Below, piece by piece: positions 32,984 to 42,125 of a stretch of 64,000 bases of DNA. This DNA comes from an uncultured Crocinitomix sp. (lineage in GTDB: Bacteria; Bacteroidota; Bacteroidia; Flavobacteriales_D; Crocinitomicaceae). Positions within the stretch are counted from its first letter, which is position 1. Each line of letters opens with the position of its first letter. The notes under the pieces are model-generated. The model was given only the letters and a program-made list of their open reading frames with translations. It was not told the origin of the DNA and did no database searches. The stretch lies in the NCBI GenBank assembly GCA_937136425.1, contig CAKZON010000019.1, forward strand, positions 1 to 64,000, in the 5' to 3' direction. Both the position numbers and the translations under genes were made by a program.

Positions 32984-32991
32984 CAAATTTA
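32984..32991 (-). promoter_or_regulatory. -7 box of the rlmN promoter
   Basis: TAAATTTG on the minus strand is an exact TAnnTTTG match 15 bases upstream of the rlmN start; an upstream TTTG lies at slightly longer than usual spacing (23 nt). Leader would be about 10 nt. Confidence 0.5.
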
Positions 32992-33091
32992 GTTAAACTA
33001 TAGTCAATTTAGTGCAAATGAGTTAAAATGACATACGGATAAAGCCACATTTACGTTTAATCTTTAAATTTAAAGAGAGTCAGAACTTAAA

Positions 33092-33790
33092 ATGGCTAAG
33101 ATTTTAGTAGAAATGAAAAAAGCATTGAAATATACGCGGCAAGGAGTGTTTTACTTTTTAGAATTCTTTTTGGCTTTTTTGGTTTGCTACATTTGGTTGT
33201 TTTTTAGTGGGAATTTGTTTAGTGTTGGTGATTTGCAAACAAATGGAGATGTAACTATTTATGTAAAAACAAACGGAGTACATACGGATATTTGCTTACC
33301 TGTAGAATCTGAATTGTTTGATTGGAAAACGATACTTCCAGTTTCAGATTACCCCAATGCAAATGGATTTAATTATGTTTCTATTGGTTGGGGAGATAAA
33401 GGATTTTTTTTAGATACTCCTGAGTGGAGCGATTTAACGTTTAGCACGGCTGTTAATGCGGCCTTTTTGCCTTCAGGAACTGCCATGCATGCTGCTTATT
33501 TAAGTCAACCTCCAAAAGTATCTGATGCAGTTGCGGCCGTTTTTATTGATGATGTGGCACACAATAAGTTGATTGATTTTATTCAAGAGTCATTCCAATT
33601 ATCGGGTAATAAAACGCAGTTAATTCCGAATAAAGGTTATTGGCACAATGATAATTTTTATGAAGCAAAAGGAAATTATCATTTGTTTAACACCTGTAAT
33701 GCATGGACCAACGAGGCCTTACAAACTATTGGCGTTAAAACAGGTTGGTACGCACTTTCTTCTGACGGAATTATGAGTCATTTGAAATAA
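33092..33790 (+). CDS. DUF2459 (TIGR02117) family membrane protein
   Basis: A 232-aa protein with one N-terminal span (residues about 17-38), then a domain with VYVKTNGVHTDICLP-like sequence, NYVSIGWGDKGFFLDTP, HAAYLSQPP, GYWHNDNFYEAKGNYHLFNTCNAWTNEAL and GWYALSSDGIM. These are the conserved blocks of the DUF2459/TIGR02117 group. The HTD, GWGD and NTCNAWT motifs look catalytic or metal-binding, but the activity is not known. It is preceded by a 120-base gap divergent from rlmN. Confidence 0.8.
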   Translation: MAKILVEMKKALKYTRQGVFYFLEFFLAFLVCYIWLFFSGNLFSVGDLQTNGDVTIYVKTNGVHTDICLPVESELFDWKTILPVSDYPNANGFNYVSIGWGDKGFFLDTPEWSDLTFSTAVNAAFLPSGTAMHAAYLSQPPKVSDAVAAVFIDDVAHNKLIDFIQESFQLSGNKTQLIPNKGYWHNDNFYEAKGNYHLFNTCNAWTNEALQTIGVKTGWYALSSDGIMSHLK

Positions 33791-33858
33791 ATGTTCCATC
33801 TTTTTATGGAATTATAAAAGTACCTGCATCCATATAACTGAACAAAAAAATGTCAGTT

Positions 33859-34569
33859 ATGAAAATCAAGGTAATAATCACAACAGCTATTGTATTATTT
33901 GCAAACTTGTTAAATGCTCAGGTTAATTTGGCAACAATTAGTGGGGTAATTTATGATGGGGAAGATTCTACTACAGTAGTTCCTTTTGCTAAAGTTTGGG
34001 TTGAAACAGAATCTGGAAATAGATATTCAATTGCAGATGAAGATGGCCATTATAAGATTGATGCTCTTAAGCCTGGGACTTATAATTTAAATATTCGGTC
34101 ATTAGGATATGATAATTTGACCATAACAGAAATTGCTTTAAATCCAAGTGGAATTGTAACAGTAAATGCCTATTGTGGAATGGATGGTGCATTGCCTCCT
34201 GTTGATGTGTATGTGCCAATTCTCATCCCCGGCGACATTCCAAAAATTGAAATACGGTTAGAAGATATTGAGCATTCACCATATATCCAGAGTCCAACAG
34301 ATTTAATTGTAACAGTAAATTCAGATGTGCAAATGGTAGAGGGAACCTCAGAAATTATAATTAGAGGCTCGCGACCAGGAGACGCGATATATTATGTAGA
34401 TGGTGTTAAAATGAATAATATGAGCAGCGTGCCAGGAGCAGCAATTGGAGGATTGGAAGCATATACTGGTGGAATTCCTGCTAAATATGGTGACACAACC
34501 GGAGGTGTAATTGTTTTAGAAACAAAGAGTTATTTCGACCTGTACAACGCTTGGAAATACAGCCAATAA
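33859..34569 (+). CDS. Secreted plug-only TonB-receptor-like protein, paralogue 1
   Basis: About 236 aa with a signal peptide (MKIKVIITTAIVLFANLLNA). Residues about 24-110 form a carboxypeptidase-D regulatory (Ig-like) domain (ISGVIYDGEDS, DEDGHYKIDALKPGTYNLNI). Residues about 130-236 match a TonB-receptor plug (TSEIIIRGSRPGDAIYYVDGVKMN, GLEAYTGGIPAKYGDTTGGVIVLET). It then stops: there is no beta-barrel. ATG 33859 gives an N-terminus like the paralogue; ATG 33850 is three codons earlier. The next gene is a close paralogue with a similar promoter-proximal sequence. In full receptors the plug ends here and the barrel follows, so this is either a genuine plug-only protein or a fixed truncation. 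Confidence 0.8.
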   Translation: MKIKVIITTAIVLFANLLNAQVNLATISGVIYDGEDSTTVVPFAKVWVETESGNRYSIADEDGHYKIDALKPGTYNLNIRSLGYDNLTITEIALNPSGIVTVNAYCGMDGALPPVDVYVPILIPGDIPKIEIRLEDIEHSPYIQSPTDLIVTVNSDVQMVEGTSEIIIRGSRPGDAIYYVDGVKMNNMSSVPGAAIGGLEAYTGGIPAKYGDTTGGVIVLETKSYFDLYNAWKYSQ

Positions 34570-34644
34570 AAAAAAATGAAATTATTTTATGGAATTTATA
34601 TTCTACATGCATCTAGTAAATAAGAACAAGAAAAAATCAAAATC

Positions 34645-35358
34645 ATGAAAATCAAAATTACATTATTAATAGCCGTTTTAGGATTTGTAAATCTGTTAAG
34701 CGCACAAGTAAGTTTAGGAACAGTAAGTGGATATGTTTATCAAGCTTCAGACAGTACAACAGCAATTCCATTAACTAAAATGTGGATTGAAACAGAATCT
34801 GGAAACAGATTTACAAAAGCTGATTTAGACGGACGCTTTAAAATTGACGCTTTAAAACCTGGAACGTATAATTTATTTGCTGCTGCAACCGGGTTTGATT
34901 CAACACGAGTTGGAGGAGTTGAAGTAACGTCTGACGGAATTACAACTGTAGATATTTACTGTACAGATGACAATATGATGGGAGTTGTTTATGTTGATTT
35001 TAATCGTGTAAAAATTGAAAAAGATATTATCCGAATAAAAGTGTTGACAGAGGATATTGAGCACTCGCTAAATATTAGAGATCCAAAAGCGTTGTTGGCA
35101 GGAATGAGTTCAGATATTCAGCAACAAGAAGGAACAAATGAAGTAATTATTAGAGGGTCTCGTCCTGGGGATGCAATTTATTATATAGATGGTGTAAAAG
35201 CCAATGATATGAGTAGTGTTCCAGGAGTTGCAGTACAAGGGTTAGAAGCTTATACAGGAGGGATTCCTGCAAAATACGGTGACACAACCGGTGGTGTAGT
35301 AGTGCTAGAAACAAAAGGATATTTTGATTTGTACTACGCTTGGAAAGCGCGTAACTAG
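34645..35358 (+). CDS. Secreted plug-only TonB-receptor-like protein, paralogue 2
   Basis: 237 aa with the same layout as the previous gene: signal peptide ending LLSAQ, a carboxypeptidase-regulatory domain (TVSGYVYQASD, DLDGRFKIDALKPGTYNLF) and a plug-like C-terminus (NEVIIRGSRPGDAIYYIDGVKAND, GLEAYTGGIPAKYGDTTGGVVVLETKGYFDLYYAWK). It also ends without a barrel. Both copies end at the same point, so the shape predates the duplication. The upstream sequences also match in part (TATGGAATT followed by a CATGCATC-type block), so the promoter was duplicated too. A strong terminator follows. Confidence 0.8.
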   Translation: MKIKITLLIAVLGFVNLLSAQVSLGTVSGYVYQASDSTTAIPLTKMWIETESGNRFTKADLDGRFKIDALKPGTYNLFAAATGFDSTRVGGVEVTSDGITTVDIYCTDDNMMGVVYVDFNRVKIEKDIIRIKVLTEDIEHSLNIRDPKALLAGMSSDIQQQEGTNEVIIRGSRPGDAIYYIDGVKANDMSSVPGVAVQGLEAYTGGIPAKYGDTTGGVVVLETKGYFDLYYAWKARN

Positions 35359-35393
35359 TTCGCTAGAAAAGCTTTCCTAAAATACAATAGCTG

Positions 35394-35441
35394 GGGCTGG
35401 TTAGAAATGGATGAATTCTATTTTTAGCTAGCCCTTTTTTT
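35394..35441 (+). terminator. Rho-independent terminator after the plug-only pair
   Basis: A 15-bp stem starting GGGCT and ending AGCCC, with three G-T wobbles, followed by seven T. Confidence 0.75.
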
Positions 35442-35583
35442 CTTTTGAAAATTTTTTAATACTCAAAATCAGTTTTTTAGCTCAAATTCCCTTGTTTTTA
35501 GTCAAAAACGAGGCATTTTACCGAAACATTTGCGCTAATAATTCGTAAAGCTCAGATACAATTCTTAAATTTGATTAGGATTA

Positions 35584-36756
35584 ATGGAGTTATCAGCATA
35601 CATAGGACAGTTACTACAAAAACACAATTGTGTTATTGTACCCGAATTTGGAGGTTTTATCGCCAACTATAAATCGGCAATTGTTGATCGTGTAAACAAT
35701 CGAATTTCTCCGCCCTCTAAAAGTGTTTTATTTAATCCAAACTTGATTAACAATGATGGGTTGTTGGGGAATTATGTTGCGCAAGTACAAGCCGTAACAT
35801 ATCCACAAGCGCTTGACTTTATCGCGTCAGATGTTGATAAATGGAACACTGAATTAAAAGCAGGTGGTAGAGTAGAGATTGGTGATGTTGGTTTTTTGTT
35901 TCAGCAAGACAATCAAATAATTTTTGAGCAAAACCGTGAGGTCAATTTATTGCTTAATGCATATGGTTTGAGTGGTATTAGCTTTGTAAACTTTGCTGCT
36001 AAGCCTGTTGAAAAAATTGTGGCTCCAAAACTGGTGGTTGAAAAACCAGTTATTGCGGCTCCTGTTGTGGAAAAAGAAAAGGAAACACCAATAATTGCGC
36101 TTGAAACTGAAACACCAATTGAAGTTGAGGTGGTTGAAGAGCAAGATGAAAAAGTGATTCCAATTGCGCCGAAGAAAAGAAGAACACTAAGATACTTAGG
36201 AGTGGCTGCAGCATTGCCAATATTATTTTATGCTTACTGGATTCCAATGGAAACTGATTTTATTGATACAGGTAAAATTCAAGTTGCCGATTTTAATCCT
36301 ATAAAACAATCGCCAGAGCGAACATATCAATCGCGCTCGTCAACTTTTGAAACCGTTGAAATTGAAGAAACAACTAGTTGGGAAGATTTGACAAGTAATT
36401 TGAGTGACAATGTAACAGTTTACAATTATCAATTTGATGATGAGTTATACATTCCCATTAAACTAGATAAAACAGCTACTGACCTTCCTGTTGAGGAGGC
36501 TGCAATTAGCACACCTGCTTCAAATGAAGCTACTGAACTCCCTTACCATGTAATTGGAGGTTGTTTTTCTGTAAAAGCAAATGCTGATAATTTTGTAAAC
36601 GAATTAATTAAGGATGGCTATTCAGCTAAAGTCTTAGATTTAAACAAAGGTTTGTATCGTGTTACGGCAGGAGATTATGCAAACCGTTCAGAAGCAAAAG
36701 AAAGCTTAAGTACATTCAAAAATAGCGGGTTTTCTGGGTGGATTTTAAAAAAATAA
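35584..36756 (+). CDS. CCDC81-type HU-domain membrane protein with SPOR domain
   Basis: A 390-aa bitopic protein. Residues 1-135 contain two prokaryotic CCDC81-like HU domains (MELSAYIGQLLQKHNCVIVP, FGGFIANYKSA; then GNYVAQVQAVTYPQ, VEIGDVGFLFQQDNQ). A charged linker follows, then one transmembrane span near residues 200-218 (LRYLGVAAALPILFYAYW) and a periplasmic C-terminal SPOR domain at about 315-390 (HVIGGCFSVKANADNFVNELIKDGYSAKV). HU-like domains bind DNA or protein in the cytoplasm, and SPOR domains bind septal denuded glycans, so it may link nucleoid and division site. That function is inference. Confidence 0.88.
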   Translation: MELSAYIGQLLQKHNCVIVPEFGGFIANYKSAIVDRVNNRISPPSKSVLFNPNLINNDGLLGNYVAQVQAVTYPQALDFIASDVDKWNTELKAGGRVEIGDVGFLFQQDNQIIFEQNREVNLLLNAYGLSGISFVNFAAKPVEKIVAPKLVVEKPVIAAPVVEKEKETPIIALETETPIEVEVVEEQDEKVIPIAPKKRRTLRYLGVAAALPILFYAYWIPMETDFIDTGKIQVADFNPIKQSPERTYQSRSSTFETVEIEETTSWEDLTSNLSDNVTVYNYQFDDELYIPIKLDKTATDLPVEEAAISTPASNEATELPYHVIGGCFSVKANADNFVNELIKDGYSAKVLDLNKGLYRVTAGDYANRSEAKESLSTFKNSGFSGWILKK

Positions 36757-36787
36757 TTGTTCCATTTAATAAAAGGGAAGCCTTTTC

Positions 36788-37171
36788 GTGACACCAAGTT
36801 TTAGTCCATCATTCAATCAAGATTTTTGCGAAGAATTAGAGTACACGCTGTGTTATGTCTTTGACCATTGTAATGATGTTGAATTAAAAAGGTTTTGGTG
36901 TGATGGTGTTTCTTGGTCGCCCTATTACAATGCACAGGTTAATACAGATTATTTATCTGTTCTAAAAGTAAAAGAAAGAGGATTTATTGAAACCACCGCT
37001 CATTTAGGCGTTAGCGGGCAGGATCGTTATGAAATGAAGATTGTTTTAGGGAAACTTGCTTTGAGTTTATATGAAAACAATAAAAGTCTTGCTAGCAGCA
37101 TTCCTTCTAAAGAGGCAGATTGGATTGAGATTAATATAGAAGATTGTTGCATTGAAATTAAGCTTTTATAA
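36788..37171 (+). CDS. Small conserved-looking cytoplasmic protein of unknown function
   Basis: 127 aa from a GTG start, beginning 31 bases after the HU/SPOR gene. It has an acidic N-terminus with aromatic and Cys residues (CEELEYTLCYVFDHCND, RFWCDGVSWSPYYN) and an alpha/beta C-terminus (QDRYEMKIVLGKLAL, WIEINIEDCCIEIKLL). No signal or transmembrane segment. No family recognised. Same strand and short spacing suggest co-transcription with the gene before it. Confidence 0.65.
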   Translation: MTPSFSPSFNQDFCEELEYTLCYVFDHCNDVELKRFWCDGVSWSPYYNAQVNTDYLSVLKVKERGFIETTAHLGVSGQDRYEMKIVLGKLALSLYENNKSLASSIPSKEADWIEINIEDCCIEIKLL

Positions 37172-37362
37172 TTGAAAAAAGTTGCTATCGTCATCTTCAA
37201 TTTTTCCATTCATCCTATTAACCAAACATTTATCCCTTTTTAAATCACCTTACCCTTATTTCAGCATGATTCAGCATAAGTTTTTTTATCTTTAGCATAA
37301 TTATTGATAGGAAATGTCGGGAATAATAATTTCCTCATCTCACAAAAACAAAAAACACTAAA

Positions 37363-38583
37363 ATGAAAAAATACATTGCAGTTGGCGCATTCTTACTAGG
37401 ATCAATGTCTTTGGTAGCACAGGAATATTCAACCAACAAAGAAGGAAGTGAATATAAATTTGAAGAATTAGTACATCTAGATGCTACTCCAGTTTTATCG
37501 CAAGGATATACCGGAACATGTTGGAGTTTTTCGGCTCTTTCATTTTTTGAGTCTGAATTAGGTCGATTAGGCAAAGAAGGACACAACTTGGCTGAAATGT
37601 ATATTGTTTATCAAGCATATTTAGGTAAAGCAGATAAATATATTCGTACAGATGGAAATACAAATTTTGACGAAGGTGGAGCATTTCACGATATTCCGTG
37701 GGTAATCAGACGTTATGGAATTGTTCCAGCTGAAGCATTTGATGGGTTGAACTATGGTACTAAAAAACATACACACGCCGAATTGTCTGCAATTTTGAAA
37801 GGAACTATGGACGGTGTTTTAACTGCCAGAAAAGAATTGTCTCGTGGTAGAACGCTGTCAAGTACATGGAAAAACGCAGTAAGAGGTGTTTTAAATGCTT
37901 ATTTAGGTGAGATTCCTGAAAATGTTGAGGATTTCAAATTTACTGTAGAAGGAAAAGAATATAATCCAATCACATATAGAGACGAGCTTGGGTTGGATAT
38001 GGATGATTATGTTTCATTAACATCATTTTCAAATCACCCATTTTATTCAGAGTGCCAATTGGCAATTGCTGATAACTGGGTTTGGGATAAATCATATAAT
38101 GTACCATTAGAGGATTTTTGGGGTGCTGCTACGCATGCACTTGAAGAAGGATATACTTTTGCTTGGGCGGCGGATGTTTCTGAAAGCTACTTCAACTTTA
38201 GATCTGGTTTAGCTGTTGTACCAAAAGATAAATCTACAATTGTGACTAAAGGTAAAGACAATAAAAACTTTTCAGATGCTGGTGCAGAAAAACAAGCAAA
38301 TTGTTTTATGGAGCCTGTTGAAGAGGAAGTGATTACACAAGAGTCGCGTCAGGTAGGATACGATAATAAGCAAACTACAGATGATCATGGAATGCACGCT
38401 GTAGGTTTGTATAAAGATCAAAAAGGAACAAAATACATATTGGTTAAAAACTCTTGGGGTACTACAAATGATTGTGATGGATATTTCTACGCATCTGAAG
38501 CATATTTCAAAAATAAAACAATCAATATCTATCTACATAAAGACGCTCTTTCTAAAGATTTGAAAAAGAAATTGAAGCTTTAA
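37363..38583 (+). CDS. C1B papain-like cysteine peptidase (bleomycin hydrolase-type), exported
   Basis: A 406-aa protein with a signal peptide ending LVAQ. The papain-fold triad is present: Gln47 and Cys53 (QGYTGTCWSF), His in DDHGMHAVGL and Asn in VKNSWGTT. Inserts and motifs such as YIVYQAYLGKADKY and GGAFHDIPWVIRRYGIVP match the C1B bleomycin hydrolase/aminopeptidase C group. Known members are cytoplasmic; the signal peptide here suggests periplasmic peptide trimming. A strong terminator follows. Confidence 0.88.
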   Translation: MKKYIAVGAFLLGSMSLVAQEYSTNKEGSEYKFEELVHLDATPVLSQGYTGTCWSFSALSFFESELGRLGKEGHNLAEMYIVYQAYLGKADKYIRTDGNTNFDEGGAFHDIPWVIRRYGIVPAEAFDGLNYGTKKHTHAELSAILKGTMDGVLTARKELSRGRTLSSTWKNAVRGVLNAYLGEIPENVEDFKFTVEGKEYNPITYRDELGLDMDDYVSLTSFSNHPFYSECQLAIADNWVWDKSYNVPLEDFWGAATHALEEGYTFAWAADVSESYFNFRSGLAVVPKDKSTIVTKGKDNKNFSDAGAEKQANCFMEPVEEEVITQESRQVGYDNKQTTDDHGMHAVGLYKDQKGTKYILVKNSWGTTNDCDGYFYASEAYFKNKTINIYLHKDALSKDLKKKLKL

Positions 38584-38606
38584 TTGTTATTATAAACGTT
38601 TTAGGA

Positions 38607-38641
38607 GCCATTCTGATTTTTCAGAATGGCTTTTCTTTTTT
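38607..38641 (+). terminator. Rho-independent terminator after the C1B peptidase
   Basis: Perfect 10-bp stem GCCATTCTGA-TTTT-TCAGAATGGC followed by TTTTCTTTTTT. It rules out the in-frame TTG at 38640 as the start of the next gene. Confidence 0.9.
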
Positions 38642-38690
38642 GCGGTCTCGCTTAAATTCATTAAATTCCGTAATTCAAAAAACACCTTAT

Positions 38691-41627
38691 ATGAAACAAT
38701 ACAACCTTTATGCACTTACCATGCTTTTGCTTTTTTTTGCAGGTAATTCAGCCTTTGGGCAAATAAAAAGCAGTAATTACCTTGACAAAGCAACCGCCGC
38801 ACACGGAGGTCAAGTTTTTAGTTTTCTTCATTATTCACCCGATTTTCATCATGAGCATGACGGAGAGCACTGTTTAACAAGTGCGTTGACGGAGGATTGG
38901 ATTGATAAGGCTGGAATCGCTGATGAATATCGTGCACAAGAAGAATATCAAAATGAATTGGTTAGAAGAACAGAAGTAACTGAGCGTGAATTATACACAA
39001 TTCCAGTTATTTTCCATGTTGTTTATAACACACCTGCTGAAAATCTTTCAGAGGCAACTATTTTAGGAATATTAGATGAGATTAATGAAGACTTTACAGC
39101 TTCAAATCCAGATATTGATGATGCGCGTGAAGCGTATGGATTTGTTGGAGCAGATGCAGACATTGAATTTTGCATGGCTAAGGAGGATGAAGTTGGAGTT
39201 CCGTTAGTAGAATACGGAATTCACCGTGTTCCAACGGTTGAAACTTGGTTTAATCCAGATACAGAAACCAATAAAATGAAAGGCTCAACTGGTGGTGATA
39301 CTGGAACAGAAGGTTGGGATAGAGATCGTTATTTAAACATTTGGATTTGTGATATTACAAATGGAGCGGGTTCTGGTGTTGCAGGTTATGCTTATAAACC
39401 AACTATCATGGCTTTACCTCCGTCTGATATTGATGGAATTGTATTAGATTATAACTTAGGAACAACTCCAGGAGCACATATTTTAACACACGAAATTGGT
39501 CACTTTTTAGGCTTAGATCACACATGGGGTGGTGGAGCTGGAAGTTGTGTAACGGATGACGGTTTAGACGATACTCCAAATAATGCAGGTCCTTCATTTG
39601 ATTATGGAGGTTCATGTTCTGGTAATCAGGAAACTTGTTCAGGTACTCAAACGCAGTACGAAAACTTCATGGATTATTCTAACTGTACATGCATGTACAC
39701 ACAAGATCAAGTAGATTTAATGTATTTGGTTTTAGAAAATTCAAGAAATGATTTAACTACGTCAGATGTTTGTGATGCTGGTGTACCATTACCTCCAGTT
39801 GCTGATTTCGAAGCAGATATTGAAACGGTTATTGAAGGAGGGTCTGTTAACTTTACAGATTTAAGTACAAATTCACCTACATCATGGGATTGGACAGTAG
39901 CGCCAATGGTTGGTGTTTCTTATATTGGTGGAACTTCTTCGTCAAGTGAAAATCCAGTAATTCAATTTGATGATGCTGGTTTTTATACCATCTCTTTAAC
40001 TGCCACTAATGGTGAAGGAAGTGATTCTGAAGTTAAAACAGACTATATTGAAGTTGTTGTAGGTGGAGATGGTACTTCTGATTGCGATACTACTAGAAAT
40101 TATACCCCTGACGAATATGATAATTTAGCATTCTACACCGTTGGTACAGAGGCAGGTTATTATCCAGCACAATTAACATTAGGAGATGGTGATTTCCTTG
40201 TAGAAGGATATGCTGAAGCATTTAATGCACCTTCACCAACATTTGTTAAACGATTCAGAATTCCAATTTTCCAGGCGGATGATGTAGGAGGTTCAAGTGA
40301 TGTTATTTTTGCTGTATGGGATGATGATGGAGGAGAGCCAGGAGCGGTATTAGGAGCACAAACTGTTGCAATTAATGATTTGAATGCTGGGTTCTGGAAC
40401 ATAATTGATTTTCCTGGTGGAGTTGCTGTATCTGGTAATTACTGGGTAGGTGCAGTGTTTGATTATTCTGCAGGTTTTGATACAGTGCTGTTCGCAACTA
40501 CAAACTTTGCAGATCGACCTGCAGGAACTTCCACTACAAGTACATTTATCTCAGATATAGGTTGGACATTAACATCTGACGTATTTGTTTCTGAGCCAGA
40601 TTGCTCGTTGATTTGGGATGTTTTAACATCAAATGGTCCATCTCCAGTTGCAGTTGTTTCTTTCCCAACTACTGAAAGTTGTGAAGGAATGGAGGTTACT
40701 ATGAATGGATTCGGGTCAATAAATACAACCTCATATTATTGGGACATTACAGATGGAACAGATGACTATTTTTATGACGAACCAAACTTAACGGCAACGT
40801 TTGATGAAGGAACTTGGGTGATTAGTTTAATTGCTGATGGATCTTGTGAGAGTGATGTGTCTGAAGATTTCACTTTGGTTATTAATCCTCCATTAGATGT
40901 CAATACTTCAGTTAGTAATGAAAACTGTACAGCTTCTGACGGAGAAATTGATTTTGACGTAGATGGTGGTGACGGTGGACCTTATCAATATTCAATTAAT
41001 GATGGAGCAACTTTCTTTGCATCTAGCACATTCACAGATTTGGCTGCAGGAACTTATACTTACATTGTAAAAGATGAGAATAATTGTGAGGAAACTGGAA
41101 CCGTTGTAGTTGGAAATGACAATGATTTCTCTCCAACAATTTCTCCTGACATTATTATTGGGACTGGTGAATCAACAGATTTAGAAGTAACGGGTGGAAC
41201 CACTTGGTCTTGGTATGCTGGTGCTGATTTTATTAGTTCAGATGCAATGATTACAGTATCACCTGATGAAACGACAACTTATGTTTGTAATGTTACAGAT
41301 GCTGAAGGTTGTGAGGCAGTTTTAGAAGTAACTGTGTTTATTGATGATGGCTCAGGAATACCTGGTGTTAGTTTAGGAAAAAGTTTAACTGTTTATCCTA
41401 ATCCTTCAAACGGAAACTTTAATGTACAGTTTAGCTTAATTGAGTCAAAAGACCTTTCAATTGATGTCATTAACATTTTAGGAGATCGTGTGATTTCACA
41501 AACGCATCAATCTGTAAAAGACAATACAATTCAGTTTGATTTAAGTGATGTTGCTCCAGGTGTTTATTTTATCATCCTTCAATCAGAAGATGAAACTGTA
41601 AGCAAGAAAATGGTGATTAGAAAATAA
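38691..41627 (+). CDS. Secreted M43 (cytophagalysin-type) metalloprotease with PKD, SprB-like repeat and T9SS sorting domain
   Basis: About 978 aa from ATG 38691, with a signal peptide ending AFGQ. The zinc site HEIGHFLGLDH lies near residues 267-277, followed by the Met-turn NFMDYSNC, both typical of pappalysin-type M43 peptidases. Downstream are a PKD domain (GGSVNFTDLSTNSPTSWDW), a jelly-roll region, an SprB-like repeat (NENCTASDGEIDFDVDGGDGG, SINDG, YTYIVKDENNC), and a C-terminal T9SS type A signal (LTVYPNPSNGNFNVQFS to KKMVIRK). It would be exported by the type IX system and may stay attached to the cell surface. Confidence 0.92.
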   Translation: MKQYNLYALTMLLLFFAGNSAFGQIKSSNYLDKATAAHGGQVFSFLHYSPDFHHEHDGEHCLTSALTEDWIDKAGIADEYRAQEEYQNELVRRTEVTERELYTIPVIFHVVYNTPAENLSEATILGILDEINEDFTASNPDIDDAREAYGFVGADADIEFCMAKEDEVGVPLVEYGIHRVPTVETWFNPDTETNKMKGSTGGDTGTEGWDRDRYLNIWICDITNGAGSGVAGYAYKPTIMALPPSDIDGIVLDYNLGTTPGAHILTHEIGHFLGLDHTWGGGAGSCVTDDGLDDTPNNAGPSFDYGGSCSGNQETCSGTQTQYENFMDYSNCTCMYTQDQVDLMYLVLENSRNDLTTSDVCDAGVPLPPVADFEADIETVIEGGSVNFTDLSTNSPTSWDWTVAPMVGVSYIGGTSSSSENPVIQFDDAGFYTISLTATNGEGSDSEVKTDYIEVVVGGDGTSDCDTTRNYTPDEYDNLAFYTVGTEAGYYPAQLTLGDGDFLVEGYAEAFNAPSPTFVKRFRIPIFQADDVGGSSDVIFAVWDDDGGEPGAVLGAQTVAINDLNAGFWNIIDFPGGVAVSGNYWVGAVFDYSAGFDTVLFATTNFADRPAGTSTTSTFISDIGWTLTSDVFVSEPDCSLIWDVLTSNGPSPVAVVSFPTTESCEGMEVTMNGFGSINTTSYYWDITDGTDDYFYDEPNLTATFDEGTWVISLIADGSCESDVSEDFTLVINPPLDVNTSVSNENCTASDGEIDFDVDGGDGGPYQYSINDGATFFASSTFTDLAAGTYTYIVKDENNCEETGTVVVGNDNDFSPTISPDIIIGTGESTDLEVTGGTTWSWYAGADFISSDAMITVSPDETTTYVCNVTDAEGCEAVLEVTVFIDDGSGIPGVSLGKSLTVYPNPSNGNFNVQFSLIESKDLSIDVINILGDRVISQTHQSVKDNTIQFDLSDVAPGVYFIILQSEDETVSKKMVIRK

Positions 41628-41650
41628 TACATACCCTAACCAATCTATGA

Positions 41651-41688
41651 AAGTCCCGCTTGAATATTATTCATGCGGGACTTTTTTA
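41651..41688 (+). terminator. Rho-independent terminator after the M43 protease
   Basis: AAGTCCCGC-(15 nt with inner TGAA/TTCA pairing)-GCGGGACTT followed by TTTTT. It overlaps the last three bases of the convergent gene. Confidence 0.8.
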
Positions 41689-42120
41689 TTGTGCATAAAA
41701 AGGAGGTTTGTTCTTAAGTATGAAAACATCTACCAAGCCAAGTATAATAGGAAGCGGGTAAACAATTACTCTAACTAAATATAGATTGGTGTAGTGATAC
41801 CAATTGATGCTAATTAGTAGGTCGGGTAGAATACAAAGGGTGTAACCAATTACCGCAATTATTGCTAGTTTATGCGTTTTGTCGTTAAAGCGTTTAAGCT
41901 GATCAGAGTTCAACCAAATTAAAATGATTTTGGAAAATAAGATTACAATTCTAATAAGTATTATTAGAATAATAATAACACCAATAATTTGTCGTGAACT
42001 TTCGTCTAAACCAAGAATGTGCTGTGAATACGGTCCAGAAAGATGTTGAAAGAATAACATTAAAGGGAGGGAAAGTAAGTAGATTTCTAAACCCCATCTT
42101 ATTATGTTAAACCATTTCAC
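41686..42120 (-). CDS. Four-span membrane protein of unknown function
   Basis: 144 aa with about four hydrophobic spans (residues 10-25, 45-70, 88-105 and 112-135) and no recognised motif. It lies six bases after the TonB receptor gene on the same strand, so it is probably co-transcribed and may be an accessory of that receptor; that is inference only. Confidence 0.65.
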   Translation of the reverse strand: MKWFNIIRWGLEIYLLSLPLMLFFQHLSGPYSQHILGLDESSRQIIGVIIILIILIRIVILFSKIILIWLNSDQLKRFNDKTHKLAIIAVIGYTLCILPDLLISINWYHYTNLYLVRVIVYPLPIILGLVDVFILKNKPPFYAQ

Positions 42121-42125
42121 GAATT

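Noticed and set aside
38640..38690. TTG start extending the M43 protease upstream
   Set aside because: The codon lies in the T-run of a strong terminator, and the ATG at 38691 directly precedes a normal signal peptide.
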